Positions 8,073-16,190 are shown, counted from the stretch's first letter. The stretch: DNA of 64,000 bases from Bacteroidaceae bacterium (GCA_017933995.1 JAGBKI010000001.1:1-64000), one strand, 5' to 3'. Numbers and translations: made by a program. The notes: generated by a model not told the origin, from the letters alone.

Positions 8073-8125
8073 AATATAAGTGAATAGTTAAAACCTCATC
8101 AACTCAAAAACTCACGAACTTAGGA

Positions 8126-8815
8126 TTACAGCCTGAACTTATACCCCAGCGACAGTACGAAGACGCCGTTGCGGCTGTCCTTTTCGCCCGGGGTGGAGTC
8201 TTTGTTCACCTTGGTGAGGCCGAAGTTGTAGCGCGCGTCGATGACGAGCGGGAACTTGAACTCGTAGCTGAGGCCGACGGGGATGGAGACGTCGAACTTG
8301 TTTACCGCGCTCTTGCACGACGCGCCTATACGGGTCGTGATGGTTGTGCCATCGACCCAAACCTGCGACTTAGACTGCAACTCGGCCTTGGTGAGGAGGC
8401 CGAACAGCACGCCGCCTTTCAGCGCGAAGCCGGGGGCCACGTACCAGTTGGCCACGACGGGAATGCTGAAATAGGCCGTCTCAATCTTGAGGCCGCTCAT
8501 ACGCGCCTTGATGCCATCCTCCACATAGTTGAAGTCCTGCCAGCCCGCTCCGGCCTGCATGAAGCCGATGCCGCCGGCCAGGCTGACGCGGTCGGTGAAG
8601 TAGTACTCCAGGTCGACGCCAACCATCAATCCGCCCGTGGGTTCGGCCTTTATCTTGACGTCGCCGAAGTCCATATAAGGCGGCATATTGGTGAACTCCG
8701 CCCCCGTCACGCCGAGGCGGGGCTGGATGGTGAGCGTGCCCGGGATGAAGCGGGACTGCGCGTCCGCGCCGAGCGCGGCCAAGGCCACAAGGGCCACGAG
8801 AAGCATCTTTTTCAT
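8126..8815 (-). CDS. Outer-membrane beta-barrel (porin-like) protein, 229 aa
   Basis: Begins MKKMLLVALVALAALGADAQ, a signal peptide; the longer frame to 8974 is translation of the MITE upstream and was rejected. The mature protein has alternating hydrophobic strands (DLEYYFTDRVSLAGGIGFMQ, YFSIPVVANWYVAPG, GLSYEFKFPLVIDARYNFG) and ends LGYKFRL, with the terminal aromatic and basic pattern of an 8-stranded outer-membrane barrel. A MITE-like element begins 25 bases upstream of the start. Confidence 0.82.
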   Translation of the reverse strand: MKKMLLVALVALAALGADAQSRFIPGTLTIQPRLGVTGAEFTNMPPYMDFGDVKIKAEPTGGLMVGVDLEYYFTDRVSLAGGIGFMQAGAGWQDFNYVEDGIKARMSGLKIETAYFSIPVVANWYVAPGFALKGGVLFGLLTKAELQSKSQVWVDGTTITTRIGASCKSAVNKFDVSIPVGLSYEFKFPLVIDARYNFGLTKVNKDSTPGEKDSRNGVFVLSLGYKFRL

Positions 8816-8839
8816 TTCCTTTGTTTTTAGTGGATGACG

Positions 8840-8994
8840 CGTTGGCGGAATTAGCCCAACAATGCGGATTTTGAATAATTTTGAATTTAATTTTGTAAAA
8901 TTTCTCGCCGTAGGCGACAACTCTTTATGCGCTTCGCGCAGAAATTCATCAAAATTTATATCAAAATTAAACAAATTCTATAATTCCGCCAACG
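8840..8994. mobile_element. MITE-like element, copy 1 (~155 bp)
   Basis: Perfect 14-bp terminal inverted repeats: CGTTGGCGGAATTA (8840-8853) and TAATTCCGCCAACG (8981-8994). The AT-rich interior contains a small GC-rich hairpin (tctcgccgtaggcgacaac...). The reverse complement of this element matches 14077-14232 at nearly every base. Both copies start ~25-28 bases upstream of a minus-strand start codon, in opposite orientation. No open frame of its own. Confidence 0.75.
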
Positions 8995-9033
8995 GGTTGG
9001 ATGGTGTTAGGTGGATTGTTTGCCGCGTGGGTG

Positions 9034-9828
9034 TCACTTCTCCAGTTCGCGCACAGGAAAGGTGAAGTAGGTGTCGGGGAAAGGCTCGTCGCGCAGCGTG
9101 AAGTGCCACCACTCGGTGTCAAGCGGCTTGAAGCCGTGGGCGAGCATGGCGCGGCGCAGTGTCATGCGGTGCTCGAACTGCTCCTTGGTGATGCTGCGCT
9201 TGGGGTCGGCGGGACTCTTGGAGTTGTCGCCCGTGTACTGGCCCGTCTCGGGGTCGCCGCAGAAGTCGGGATGGCTCTCGGGGCCGAACCAGTCGAACGT
9301 GCCGCCCATGTCAAGTTCCTTCTCCGAGGCCATGTCAAAGAGCGTGAGGTCGACAGTGGAGCCGCGTGTGTGGCCGCTCCTCTCCATAATGTACTCCTGC
9401 TCGAAGAGTACGCCCTTGTCGAGGTCGGGATAGAAGTAGGGCTTCATCTCGGTGGCCGAGAGGTCGGCGGCCCAGCGCACAAAGTGGTCCACAGCGCGCT
9501 GCGGGCGGTAGGCGTCGTAGATCTTGAGGCGGTAGCCCTGGGCGCGCACGTCGTCGCTGACGGCCCTGAGGGCCTCGGCGGCCTTGCGCGTAATCAGTGC
9601 CGTGGGCTGCTCGTAGCCGTCGATGCGCGCGCCGACGAAGTTGTAGGTGCCGTAGTAGCGTATCTCCAGGATGGCGTCGGGCACGGCGTCGGTGAGGTTA
9701 ACGAACTGCGAGCTGTCCTCGGTGGGGCTGACGGCGGGGTTGTCGTCGGATGAACAGCAGGTGATGACGGATGCGCCGCAAACGAGGAGAAGGATGGCTG
9801 CGGCCATCCAGAGTTTTGTGTGTTTCAT
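9034..9828 (-). CDS. D-alanyl-D-alanine dipeptidase, VanX-like (M15D) lipoprotein
   Basis: 264 residues. The N-terminus is hydrophobic and ends in VITCCSSDDN, probably a lipoprotein signal (Cys followed by Ser and Asp, as common in Bacteroidales). The zinc site of M15D peptidases is seen: SGHTRGSTVD (His and Asp ligands, around residue 155) and EWWHF (catalytic Glu and third ligand His, around 240). VanX-type enzymes split D-Ala-D-Ala; in non-resistant bacteria relatives recycle cell-wall dipeptide or act on wall fragments. Neighbours encode another M15 peptidase and an L,D-transpeptidase. Confidence 0.88.
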   Translation of the reverse strand: MKHTKLWMAAAILLLVCGASVITCCSSDDNPAVSPTEDSSQFVNLTDAVPDAILEIRYYGTYNFVGARIDGYEQPTALITRKAAEALRAVSDDVRAQGYRLKIYDAYRPQRAVDHFVRWAADLSATEMKPYFYPDLDKGVLFEQEYIMERSGHTRGSTVDLTLFDMASEKELDMGGTFDWFGPESHPDFCGDPETGQYTGDNSKSPADPKRSITKEQFEHRMTLRRAMLAHGFKPLDTEWWHFTLRDEPFPDTYFTFPVRELEK

Positions 9829-9880
9829 AGGGGGGTATATGTTATTAGTTCCTGGAAGTGTAAAGTTGTATGCCCTGAAG

Positions 9881-11005
9881 TTACAGCCTGACGCCGACGG
9901 CGGCGTTGACGAACCATTCGCTGAGGTGGCCGTGGCTGCTCAGGTGGCGGTAGCGCATGTTGTTGAACTGGCCGTAGGCGCCCGCGAAATAGCGCCCGAA
10001 GTTGTAGGTGACGGACAGGCGGGCGTCGAGGTTGAGCGTCACGACGCTGTTGAACGTCTTGGCGCCGGCGGGGGCGATGCGCAGGCTGCTGTACCACCAG
10101 CGATCCCAGTCGGCGTCGCTGATGTCGTCGTCAAGGAAGTTGGGGTCGGCCATCAGTTCGTCCACGTTGGTGGCGTAGCCGTATGCCTTGAGGCGGTTGA
10201 CAAACGTGACCATCGGCATGGCCATCGCGCTGACCAGCAGTCCCTTGGCGGGCACCCAGTTGTAGGCGTAGCCCACGCCGAGCGCGGCCTGCCACATCCT
10301 GACGCGCCCCAGGCCGTGCATCAGGTAGATGAGGTCGGCGTTCGAGTGGGCGGCGTAGCCGATGCGCCCGTAGTAGTACGCCGCCCCGGCCACGAGCGAA
10401 CCGGCGGAGCGCAACTGCAGCACCGACTGGTCGTAGGCCGCCGCGTAGGAGAAGCGACGCCCGTTGAACAGGTAGTAGGCGTCGGCGAAGACGGTGCGCA
10501 CCTTGATGGGGTCGGCCAGCTGCGTCTCGCGCCACTCGTCCTTGTCGTCCTCGGGGATGAGGTCGCTGTCGATGTCGAAGTTGGGCGTGTTGTTTTCAAA
10601 GGTGTGGATGCGCACATTGACGCCGTATGCCCCGCCGGTGGCGCCCAGCGTGATGAGCCTGCCCTTGTCGCCGCCCACATTGACGGTGTAGCCCAGGCCG
10701 TAGCCCCTGTAGCCCGCCCACAGGCCGACATACTCGGACGGCTCGGTGCGGAGGTGCGGGCGCGCCTTGTAGTCGAACCCGGCCACACTGCCCACAGCCG
10801 TCATGCTGAGGCTGCCCTGGTTGACGCTGCCCTTGGCGATGACCTGCCAGGGGCGCGCGGGGGCGCCGATGTAGCGGCGGTCGAGCCCGCTGACGGACAT
10901 CGTGTCGACCAGCGCGCCGAGCCGCCTGACGAAGCCCGCCACACCGCCCTGCGCCCACGAACGGGTGCAGAGGGATAGAAGCATTATGGCGGCCAACAAC
11001 CTCAT
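9881..11005 (-). CDS. DUF4421-type outer-membrane protein (374 aa)
   Basis: The start MRLLAAIMLLSLCTRSWAQ was chosen (signal peptide, and a purine-rich stretch 'ggaggggaaaggcgaa' just upstream); an ATG at 11026 is also possible. The mature part resembles the Bacteroidetes DUF4421 family (DRRYIGAPARPWQVIAKG near the N-terminus, then many beta strands, ending AAVGVRL). Probably a beta-barrel. The function is unknown; it is sandwiched between two M15 peptidase genes. Confidence 0.75.
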   Translation of the reverse strand: MRLLAAIMLLSLCTRSWAQGGVAGFVRRLGALVDTMSVSGLDRRYIGAPARPWQVIAKGSVNQGSLSMTAVGSVAGFDYKARPHLRTEPSEYVGLWAGYRGYGLGYTVNVGGDKGRLITLGATGGAYGVNVRIHTFENNTPNFDIDSDLIPEDDKDEWRETQLADPIKVRTVFADAYYLFNGRRFSYAAAYDQSVLQLRSAGSLVAGAAYYYGRIGYAAHSNADLIYLMHGLGRVRMWQAALGVGYAYNWVPAKGLLVSAMAMPMVTFVNRLKAYGYATNVDELMADPNFLDDDISDADWDRWWYSSLRIAPAGAKTFNSVVTLNLDARLSVTYNFGRYFAGAYGQFNNMRYRHLSSHGHLSEWFVNAAVGVRL

Positions 11006-11036
11006 TTCGCCTTTCCCCTCCCGCATTTCCGGGGAA

Positions 11037-11792
11037 TTATTCCTTCAACTCGAAGTGCTGGAAGTCCTTGCACGTCCGCCAGTCGCCGCCCCACTCGAAG
11101 CCGGCCTCGCGGAAGAGGCGGTAGCAGAGGTCGTGGTGGTCTATCTTGTAGGGGAAGTCGCCCGTGCGGTCGCAGTACTGCGCGGCGGTGGCGGGCTGGA
11201 CGTAGCGCGTGCCGTCGGCGCGGTCCTTGTAGTAGGGGTTGTAGAGCGTGTTGATGTCGACGGCCAGGCCGCGCGCGTGCTTCGAGAGCACCTTCGTGCC
11301 GGCCACGGCGCGGTAGCAGAAACAGGAGGAGTTGTTGGCGCGCATCTGCGTCTCGTCGTCGGCGCCGTAGACGTCGGGCAGGAGCATACGCTGGATGGGG
11401 TAGCGGGCGTCGTAGAGCTGGCGCAGGATGCGGACAAGGCGGTCGGCTATCAGTTTGTTGCAGACCATCTCGCCCAGGTGAATCTGCCCGTCGTAGTCCC
11501 AATGGAGGGCGCGGACGTGACGCAGGTCATCGCGGCCTATGTAGGGGTTCTCCTTGTAGGTTTTGCCCTGCATCCGCGCCCACACGCCGTCGGGGATGGG
11601 GTCGGCGGCGAAGCACTTGTCCACACCGCCGAATGCCTCGACGGCCTCGGCGCTGACCGTCGCCCCGGCCTGCCAGCGGGCAAGCGCCGACGTGTCGGGC
11701 GGGGTTGTGATAGCATTGCTGGAGCAGGCATAAAGTGCCTGCGCGCCGCAAAGAAGAAGGGCGGTGAGCAGTATTCTGGTTGTTTTCTTCAT
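11037..11792 (-). CDS. M15-family peptidase lipoprotein (D,D-carboxypeptidase-like)
   Basis: Lipobox ALYAC (Cys23). Zinc-peptidase signatures of the M15 group: LSKHARGLAVDIN (His..Asp) and WGGDWRTCKDFQHFE, where His is the third ligand. Family members trim D-Ala from peptidoglycan stems or cut cross-bridges. Residues 60-140 hold the usual insertion with a conserved NPYIGRDDLRHVR segment. It lies 31 bases upstream of the DUF4421 gene, same strand, and downstream of an L,D-transpeptidase gene. Confidence 0.85.
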   Translation of the reverse strand: MKKTTRILLTALLLCGAQALYACSSNAITTPPDTSALARWQAGATVSAEAVEAFGGVDKCFAADPIPDGVWARMQGKTYKENPYIGRDDLRHVRALHWDYDGQIHLGEMVCNKLIADRLVRILRQLYDARYPIQRMLLPDVYGADDETQMRANNSSCFCYRAVAGTKVLSKHARGLAVDINTLYNPYYKDRADGTRYVQPATAAQYCDRTGDFPYKIDHHDLCYRLFREAGFEWGGDWRTCKDFQHFELKE

Positions 11793-11862
11793 TGTGTTGT
11801 AAGGTCTTTACGCTTTTTCGTGGGTAGGTCTTCGGTCGTTAGGCTTGCCTTTGCCGACGGCG

Positions 11863-12468
11863 CTACGGCCTGATGCGGATGACGAGCGTCGTGTCGCAGC
11901 GGCACAGCAGTTCAAGCATCTTGTCCTCGTCGAGGGCGATGCAGCCGCCCGTCCACGTCTTGCGCCCCTTGCAGTGCACGAAGATGTTGCTGCCGTCGGG
12001 GTAGCGGCAGGCGGCGTTGAAGTCGGTGCTGAGGCCGTAGTCGTATTCCGGCACGGTGTGCAGCATGTCCTCGCCCGTGCACCCGGCGTGGTGGACGCGG
12101 GCGGTGTCGACGATTTGGTTGTAGTACGGCCCCGGCTCGTCGCAGGCGAAGGTGGAGGCCGTCACACGGGTGTAGGGCATGGCGGTGCCGGGGTTGGGCT
12201 TCACACCGAACGCCCCGACGGCGCGCAGCGTGCCGGTGGGCGTCTTGGCGTCGCCCTCGCCCGTCTTGCCGATGCCATTCTTGCCGATGTAGGCCGTTGT
12301 GGTGAACACTTCGCGCCCGTCCACCGTGAGCCGCGCAGTGGCCTCCGTGCCGCGCACGTCGTAGACTTCTAACACCTGCTCTTGCCTGCTACTGGCGCAG
12401 CCGATCAGAAGCGCATAGGTGCTTAGGAAAAGAGCCGTGCGGAGGGTGTGCAAGCGAATGCAGTTCAT
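11863..12468 (-). CDS. L,D-transpeptidase (YkuD-type) lipoprotein
   Basis: Lipobox LLIGC (Cys24) and 201 residues in total. The catalytic motif IFVHCKGRKTWTGGCIAL contains His and the active Cys of the YkuD fold (HxxG/K...GC). Such enzymes make 3-3 cross-links or attach proteins to peptidoglycan; some Bacteroidales members are murein hydrolases. It is 6 bases downstream of the DHH-domain lipoprotein gene, pointing to one operon. Confidence 0.85.
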   Translation of the reverse strand: MNCIRLHTLRTALFLSTYALLIGCASSRQEQVLEVYDVRGTEATARLTVDGREVFTTTAYIGKNGIGKTGEGDAKTPTGTLRAVGAFGVKPNPGTAMPYTRVTASTFACDEPGPYYNQIVDTARVHHAGCTGEDMLHTVPEYDYGLSTDFNAACRYPDGSNIFVHCKGRKTWTGGCIALDEDKMLELLCRCDTTLVIRIRP

Positions 12469-12474
12469 CTCGTC

Positions 12475-13545
12475 TTAGATATTTTTCCATTTACTTATCC
12501 CCTCGGTGATGGCGGGGAGGAACTGGGCCTTGCGGCTGGAGATGTAGCGGGTCACGATGCAGTCGTCGGGCGTGGCAGAGGCACCAAAGGCGAGTTCGGC
12601 CACCTGGCGCGCGCCGTCGCCGCAGAAGGGGACGTGCGTGACGTCAGCCTGCCGGTCGCCCAGCATCATAAAGACCATATCGAGCCCCTTGGCCGTGCGC
12701 ACACCGTCCATCACGGCGCGCATACGCTGGCAAAGTTCTTCGACGCCCAGCCGCTCGCTGGCGAAGACGCTGCCGATGCCCACGCGCAGGCCCTCGATGT
12801 CGTATTCCTTGAAGTCGGAGAGCAGGATTTCCTCGTCGGTCATGCCGTCGAACGAGGTGCGGGCGCGGCGCATTTCGGCGTAATAGGCACCGATGTCGCT
12901 GATGCCCGACTGGGCCAGCAACTGCGCGAAGAGGCGACGGTCGGTGGGCGTGGTCGTGGCGGAGGTGAGGCTGTCGGTGTCGGACAGCAGGCCGGAGAGC
13001 AGTAGGCGCGCCTCGGCTGCCGTGGGCTGCTCGCCCAGTTCCTCGTACATCGTGGCCACGATGGTGCAGGTGGAGCCGAGCGGCAGGGCGTAGTAGAAGA
13101 GCGGGTGGGCGGTGGTGACGGAGCCGGTGCCGTGGTGGTCGATGACGTGCAGGATGTTGGCCTGCGCCATACCGTCGACGGCCTGCGCGAACTCGCTGTG
13201 GTCGGTCATGACGACGTTCAGCCCCGTGGCGTCGGTGAGGACGGGCGGAGCCGGGATGCCTGCGGCCTGGAGGACGTAGCGCGGTTCGCAGATGACCTTG
13301 CCCGCCACGCGCGCCTTGGCGTTGATGCCCAGGCGCTGCAACAGGGCGGCGTAGGCCATGGCCGAGAAAGTGGCGTCGCTGTCGGGGCTTTTGTGACCCA
13401 CGACGAGCACGCTGTCGCCGTATTCCATGCCCGTGATGACGGTGCGCAGCGGCGTGGCGTAGACGGTGTGTTCCTCCGTCTCGCTGCACGAGGCCAGCGA
13501 GACAGCGGCAAGGACTAAAAGCAGGAGATGCTTCAGAGGCTTCAT
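12475..13545 (-). CDS. DHH-family phosphoesterase resembling Mn-dependent pyrophosphatase, with lipoprotein signal
   Basis: 356 residues. The N-terminus is a lipoprotein signal (lipobox SLASC). The rest follows the class C inorganic pyrophosphatase/DHH-DHHA2 layout: VVGHKSPDSDAT, MTDHSE, VIDHHGTGS and LLSDTDS for the metal site, then a C-terminal DHHA2-like domain ending ISSRKAQFLPAI with the Ser-Arg-Lys substrate motif. Known family members are cytoplasmic, so an exported lipid-anchored form is unusual. ATG at 13545 was preferred over GTG at 13548. It starts 3 bases after the small lipoprotein gene and sits 6 bases before the L,D-transpeptidase gene. Confidence 0.85.
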   Translation of the reverse strand: MKPLKHLLLLVLAAVSLASCSETEEHTVYATPLRTVITGMEYGDSVLVVGHKSPDSDATFSAMAYAALLQRLGINAKARVAGKVICEPRYVLQAAGIPAPPVLTDATGLNVVMTDHSEFAQAVDGMAQANILHVIDHHGTGSVTTAHPLFYYALPLGSTCTIVATMYEELGEQPTAAEARLLLSGLLSDTDSLTSATTTPTDRRLFAQLLAQSGISDIGAYYAEMRRARTSFDGMTDEEILLSDFKEYDIEGLRVGIGSVFASERLGVEELCQRMRAVMDGVRTAKGLDMVFMMLGDRQADVTHVPFCGDGARQVAELAFGASATPDDCIVTRYISSRKAQFLPAITEGISKWKNI

Positions 13546-13548
13546 CAC

Positions 13549-14049
13549 TTAAATCTTGATGCCCGCCGCGCGGTTGAAGTAGACTTCGTAGGTCTCGTTA
13601 ATGTCGTAGAACGTGATGGTGCCCGTCAGCGTGCTGGACACTTCGTCCGTGAGTTCCAGTTTGAAGAACACCTCGCCCGTCTCGGTGTCGGTGGCCACGA
13701 TGGTCTTGTTGTTGTCCTTAATCTCGAATGTGCCGCGCTTCACAACGTCTGTCGCGTCGTCTTTCTTGGTCGACTCCCTGCCGTCCTCGGTTGTATAGGG
13801 CATGTAGAAGAAGCGGTGCGCCTCGAACTTGCGCCCGTCGGCGTGGAGGTTCATTTCCATGTGGAACGTCGTGCCCCATTCGTAGGTGCCGTCCACCTTC
13901 ACGCCGCCCAGAGTCCAGCCGCCGCCGAGCATGTTGCGGACGAACCAGGTGGAAGTACTCTCGCCGTCCTCGGCATCGGAACAGCCCGTCACGCCAAGCG
14001 TCAGTGCGGCGCACACGAGCAAGAGGAACAGCCTTTTCGTTGTTTTCAT
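13549..14049 (-). CDS. Lipocalin-like lipoprotein (166 aa)
   Basis: Lipobox VTGC (Cys23) followed by SDAEDGE. The mature part alternates short beta strands (WTLGGVKVDG, GTFEIKDNNKTIVATD, LTGTITFYD), as in the lipocalin-like lipoproteins common in Bacteroidales. No catalytic motif. It is the first gene of the run with the DHH lipoprotein and L,D-transpeptidase. A MITE-like element begins 28 bases upstream of the start codon. Confidence 0.7.
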   Translation of the reverse strand: MKTTKRLFLLLVCAALTLGVTGCSDAEDGESTSTWFVRNMLGGGWTLGGVKVDGTYEWGTTFHMEMNLHADGRKFEAHRFFYMPYTTEDGRESTKKDDATDVVKRGTFEIKDNNKTIVATDTETGEVFFKLELTDEVSSTLTGTITFYDINETYEVYFNRAAGIKI

Positions 14050-14076
14050 TGTTTATGGGTTTGGTTTTTGACAACC

Positions 14077-14232
14077 CGTAGGCGGAATTACCAAAATTTG
14101 TTCAATTTTGATATAAATTTTGATGAATTTCTGCGCGAAGCGCATCAAGAGTAGTCGCCTACGGCGAGAAATTTTACAAAATTAAGTTCAAAATTATTCA
14201 AAATCCGCATTATTGGTCTAATTCCGCCAACG
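14077..14232. mobile_element. MITE-like element, copy 2 (~156 bp, inverted relative to copy 1)
   Basis: Ends CGTAGGCGGAATTA (14077-14090) and TAATTCCGCCAACG (14219-14232), one mismatch between the arms. Its reverse complement matches copy 1 at 8840-8994 almost base for base, including the internal tctcgccgtaggcgac hairpin. It stands immediately upstream of the lipocalin-like gene, and a 24-codon signal-peptide-like frame ends 15 bases beyond its far end. Confidence 0.75.
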
Positions 14233-14246
14233 CGTTTTTCAACAGT

Positions 14247-14321
14247 TTATTTCAAAAAATCTTGTGCTGCCGCTAAGAGGCATACGGCTAACAGTAGGAA
14301 AAGGGCAGTTGTACGCCTCAT
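14247..14321 (-). pseudogene. 24-codon signal-peptide-like frame, probably a gene remnant
   Basis: Minus-strand ATG at 14321 gives MRRTTALFLLLAVCLLAAAQ and then stops after DFLK at 14247. This is a complete signal peptide with a cleavage site but no mature protein, and the MITE copy lies just downstream in its reading direction. It may be what remains of a secreted-protein gene cut by the insertion. A real tiny membrane peptide cannot be excluded. Confidence 0.35.
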
Positions 14322-14360
14322 ATCCAGTGCTGTTCTGGGTGTAGCCTAATAGCCAAACGC

Positions 14361-15095
14361 TCACCAATCGTCGTCTTCGCCGCCCACGATGCCGTTGCGC
14401 AGGGCTTCTTCAACTTTGTCGAGGATGGCGTTGCTGTAGGCGTGGGTCATCACGAGCGCCTTGGCGCAGGTGCGCTTTTGCGCGTCCTTGGCCACGAAGG
14501 GATAATGGGCGGAGATTTCCCAACTCTCGTCGTAGAGGTTTTCGTTGGTCTTGTCTTCGGCCTTGCGCTTGGAGTCGCCCCACGTGCGGCCTTTCTTGTC
14601 GGAGGAACTGAGCCAGCCACCGGAAACGTCGGCCAGAATGTCGTAGTTCTGCACGGTGTAGGTGACACGCACGCGCCCCTCCTTGATGTCGAGGCGGATG
14701 ATGGGCGTGATGCTGACGCTGTACTTGTTGAGCGTGCCCGTATGCTCGACAATGTTGGGGATGGTGGCCGAGATAATGATGCAACCGGCTTCCTTGTCGT
14801 TGAGTGTAATGGCCTGGTTGTCCTTGAACGTGGCTGTGGCCCAATAGTTGAGGGCTACGTAGAGCTGCTGCTTGCTTTTGCCGGGGGCTTCGATGACTTG
14901 TTGGTAGGTGATGCCGCCGTTTTTGTCGAGAACGATTTCGGCACCGAGCGTCTGCGCGGCGTCAAGCCATTTGTCGCCGTAGCGTTCCTTGGCATATTTC
15001 TCCAGGTCGGCGGCTTTCATCACCTGCGCGTGGGCTGTTGCAGCGCCGCCCAAGCAGAGGAAGGCGGCGAGTGTAAAGATTCGGAGTGGTTTCAT
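14361..15095 (-). CDS. Secreted DUF4468 (TBP-like fold) protein (244 aa)
   Basis: Signal peptide MKPLRIFTLAAFLCLGGAATAHA. The middle part (GGITYQQVIEAPGKSKQQLY...) fits the DUF4468 domain typical of Bacteroidales exported proteins: an introduction about a 'source' strand, then NYWATATFKDNQ and alternating beta strands ending VQNYDI. The C-terminus is acidic (GGEDDDW). Function unknown. Alone on its strand, with ~80 bases before the DUF3667 gene downstream end. Confidence 0.7.
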   Translation of the reverse strand: MKPLRIFTLAAFLCLGGAATAHAQVMKAADLEKYAKERYGDKWLDAAQTLGAEIVLDKNGGITYQQVIEAPGKSKQQLYVALNYWATATFKDNQAITLNDKEAGCIIISATIPNIVEHTGTLNKYSVSITPIIRLDIKEGRVRVTYTVQNYDILADVSGGWLSSSDKKGRTWGDSKRKAEDKTNENLYDESWEISAHYPFVAKDAQKRTCAKALVMTHAYSNAILDKVEEALRNGIVGGEDDDW

Positions 15096-15176
15096 AAGTT
15101 TATCGGTTTATCAGTTTATGAGTTTTCAGTTAATCAGTTGAACTGTTTGCTGTGGCTTGCGGGGCGATTGAGCCTA

Positions 15177-16043
15177 TCATGCTGCCGTTCCTTCCACGGC
15201 CATCACGCCGAAAAGGGCGGCGCCAAGAACGACGAAAACCAGCGCATAGAGCACGGCGAGCACCAGGGTCATAACGAGCGTGCGCCACACGGCACCCCAT
15301 GTGCGCAGGCCGTAAAGCTGGCGGAAGTCCATGATGAACAGCAGGGTCACCAGCAATTCGGGCAGGGCGTAGGGGAAGATGGAATGGTCGGCGAACGTGC
15401 GTGTCAGCGCCAGCCACGCGATGGAGACGAGCTGCATCTGGCAACTGAAATACACCATTGCGAAAGCCGTTTCGACGAAGTTAAGTCCGCGCCTTCGGAA
15501 TACAATCCACACGGCCACGACCAACAGCAACACTTGCAGCAACAAGCGATAGAGCGCGTTGCCCATGAAAAAGTCGCGCACTTGGAGGAACATGGCGCCG
15601 GTGGCGGACTTCCCCACGGCTTCGGCCAAGGGGTCGGCTGCCTTGGCGGCGGTCTGCGTGTCGATGCCCAACAGCCAGATGATGGCGGCCACGAAAACCG
15701 TCAGCACGGCCAGCATCTTGAACGGCGGAAAGTAGGAAAGATAGTGGCCGCCCAAGTAGTCGCGCACCATGTAGCCCGGCCGCCACAGCAGGTGGCCCAT
15801 CGAGCGGAACATGGGGCGGTTGCCCAGCCCCCAGATGTCGAGGAATCCGTTCAGCAGGCGCCGCCATGTGAAGCGCGTCCAGCCGCCCGGCATTCCGCAT
15901 TGCGGACACAGCCGCCCGTTGAAGGCATGGCCGCAATGGCGGCACACGTGGGGCGTCGCCACAGGCAATGGCGCGTCGGCGGGGCGCAACTGGCGGCGGT
16001 GGTAGCGCAGCAGCACCAGCCGCAGGTATCGTTTCAAGGTCAT
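15177..16043 (-). CDS. DUF3667-type membrane protein with N-terminal zinc ribbon (288 aa)
   Basis: Start MTLKRYLRLVLL was chosen over an upstream in-frame ATG at 16082. Residues ~33-55 form a zinc ribbon (CRHCGHAF...CPQCGMP). The family's helical entry follows (FTWRRLLNGFLDIWGLGNRPMFRS...LWRPGYMVRDYLGGHY). At least four hydrophobic segments come after it (FPPFKMLAVLTVFVAAIIWLL and others to the C-terminus). Function unknown; the family is an inner-membrane protein of Bacteroidetes. Confidence 0.8.
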   Translation of the reverse strand: MTLKRYLRLVLLRYHRRQLRPADAPLPVATPHVCRHCGHAFNGRLCPQCGMPGGWTRFTWRRLLNGFLDIWGLGNRPMFRSMGHLLWRPGYMVRDYLGGHYLSYFPPFKMLAVLTVFVAAIIWLLGIDTQTAAKAADPLAEAVGKSATGAMFLQVRDFFMGNALYRLLLQVLLLVVAVWIVFRRRGLNFVETAFAMVYFSCQMQLVSIAWLALTRTFADHSIFPYALPELLVTLLFIMDFRQLYGLRTWGAVWRTLVMTLVLAVLYALVFVVLGAALFGVMAVEGTAA

Positions 16044-16159
16044 TGTCGTTTGTCGTTCCGAAATTTTATGCCGCATGCGCATGAACCGATTGCCTATTTA
16101 CGCGCACAAAACACTGCGCAAATTTCGCACTTTCCCCGCGTTCCGCTGTGGCTGATGGG

Positions 16160-16190
16160 GTGTAAATTCGGTTTTGTACCGAATTGTCAC
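16160..16190. promoter_or_regulatory. Palindrome upstream of the DUF3667 gene
   Basis: Arms gtgtaaattcggt (16160-16172) and accgaattgtcac (16178-16190) match at 11 of 13 positions around a 5-base centre. Same arrangement as 7617-7648 and 30727-30769. On the minus strand a GAAATTTG -7-like box (16119-16126) lies between it and the DUF3667 start, as at the giant gene. Confidence 0.45.

Noticed and set aside
8816..8974. N-terminal extension of the outer-membrane barrel gene
   Set aside because: The extra residues (MFNFDINFDEFLREAH...) are translation of the MITE; the same peptide appears from the second MITE copy.
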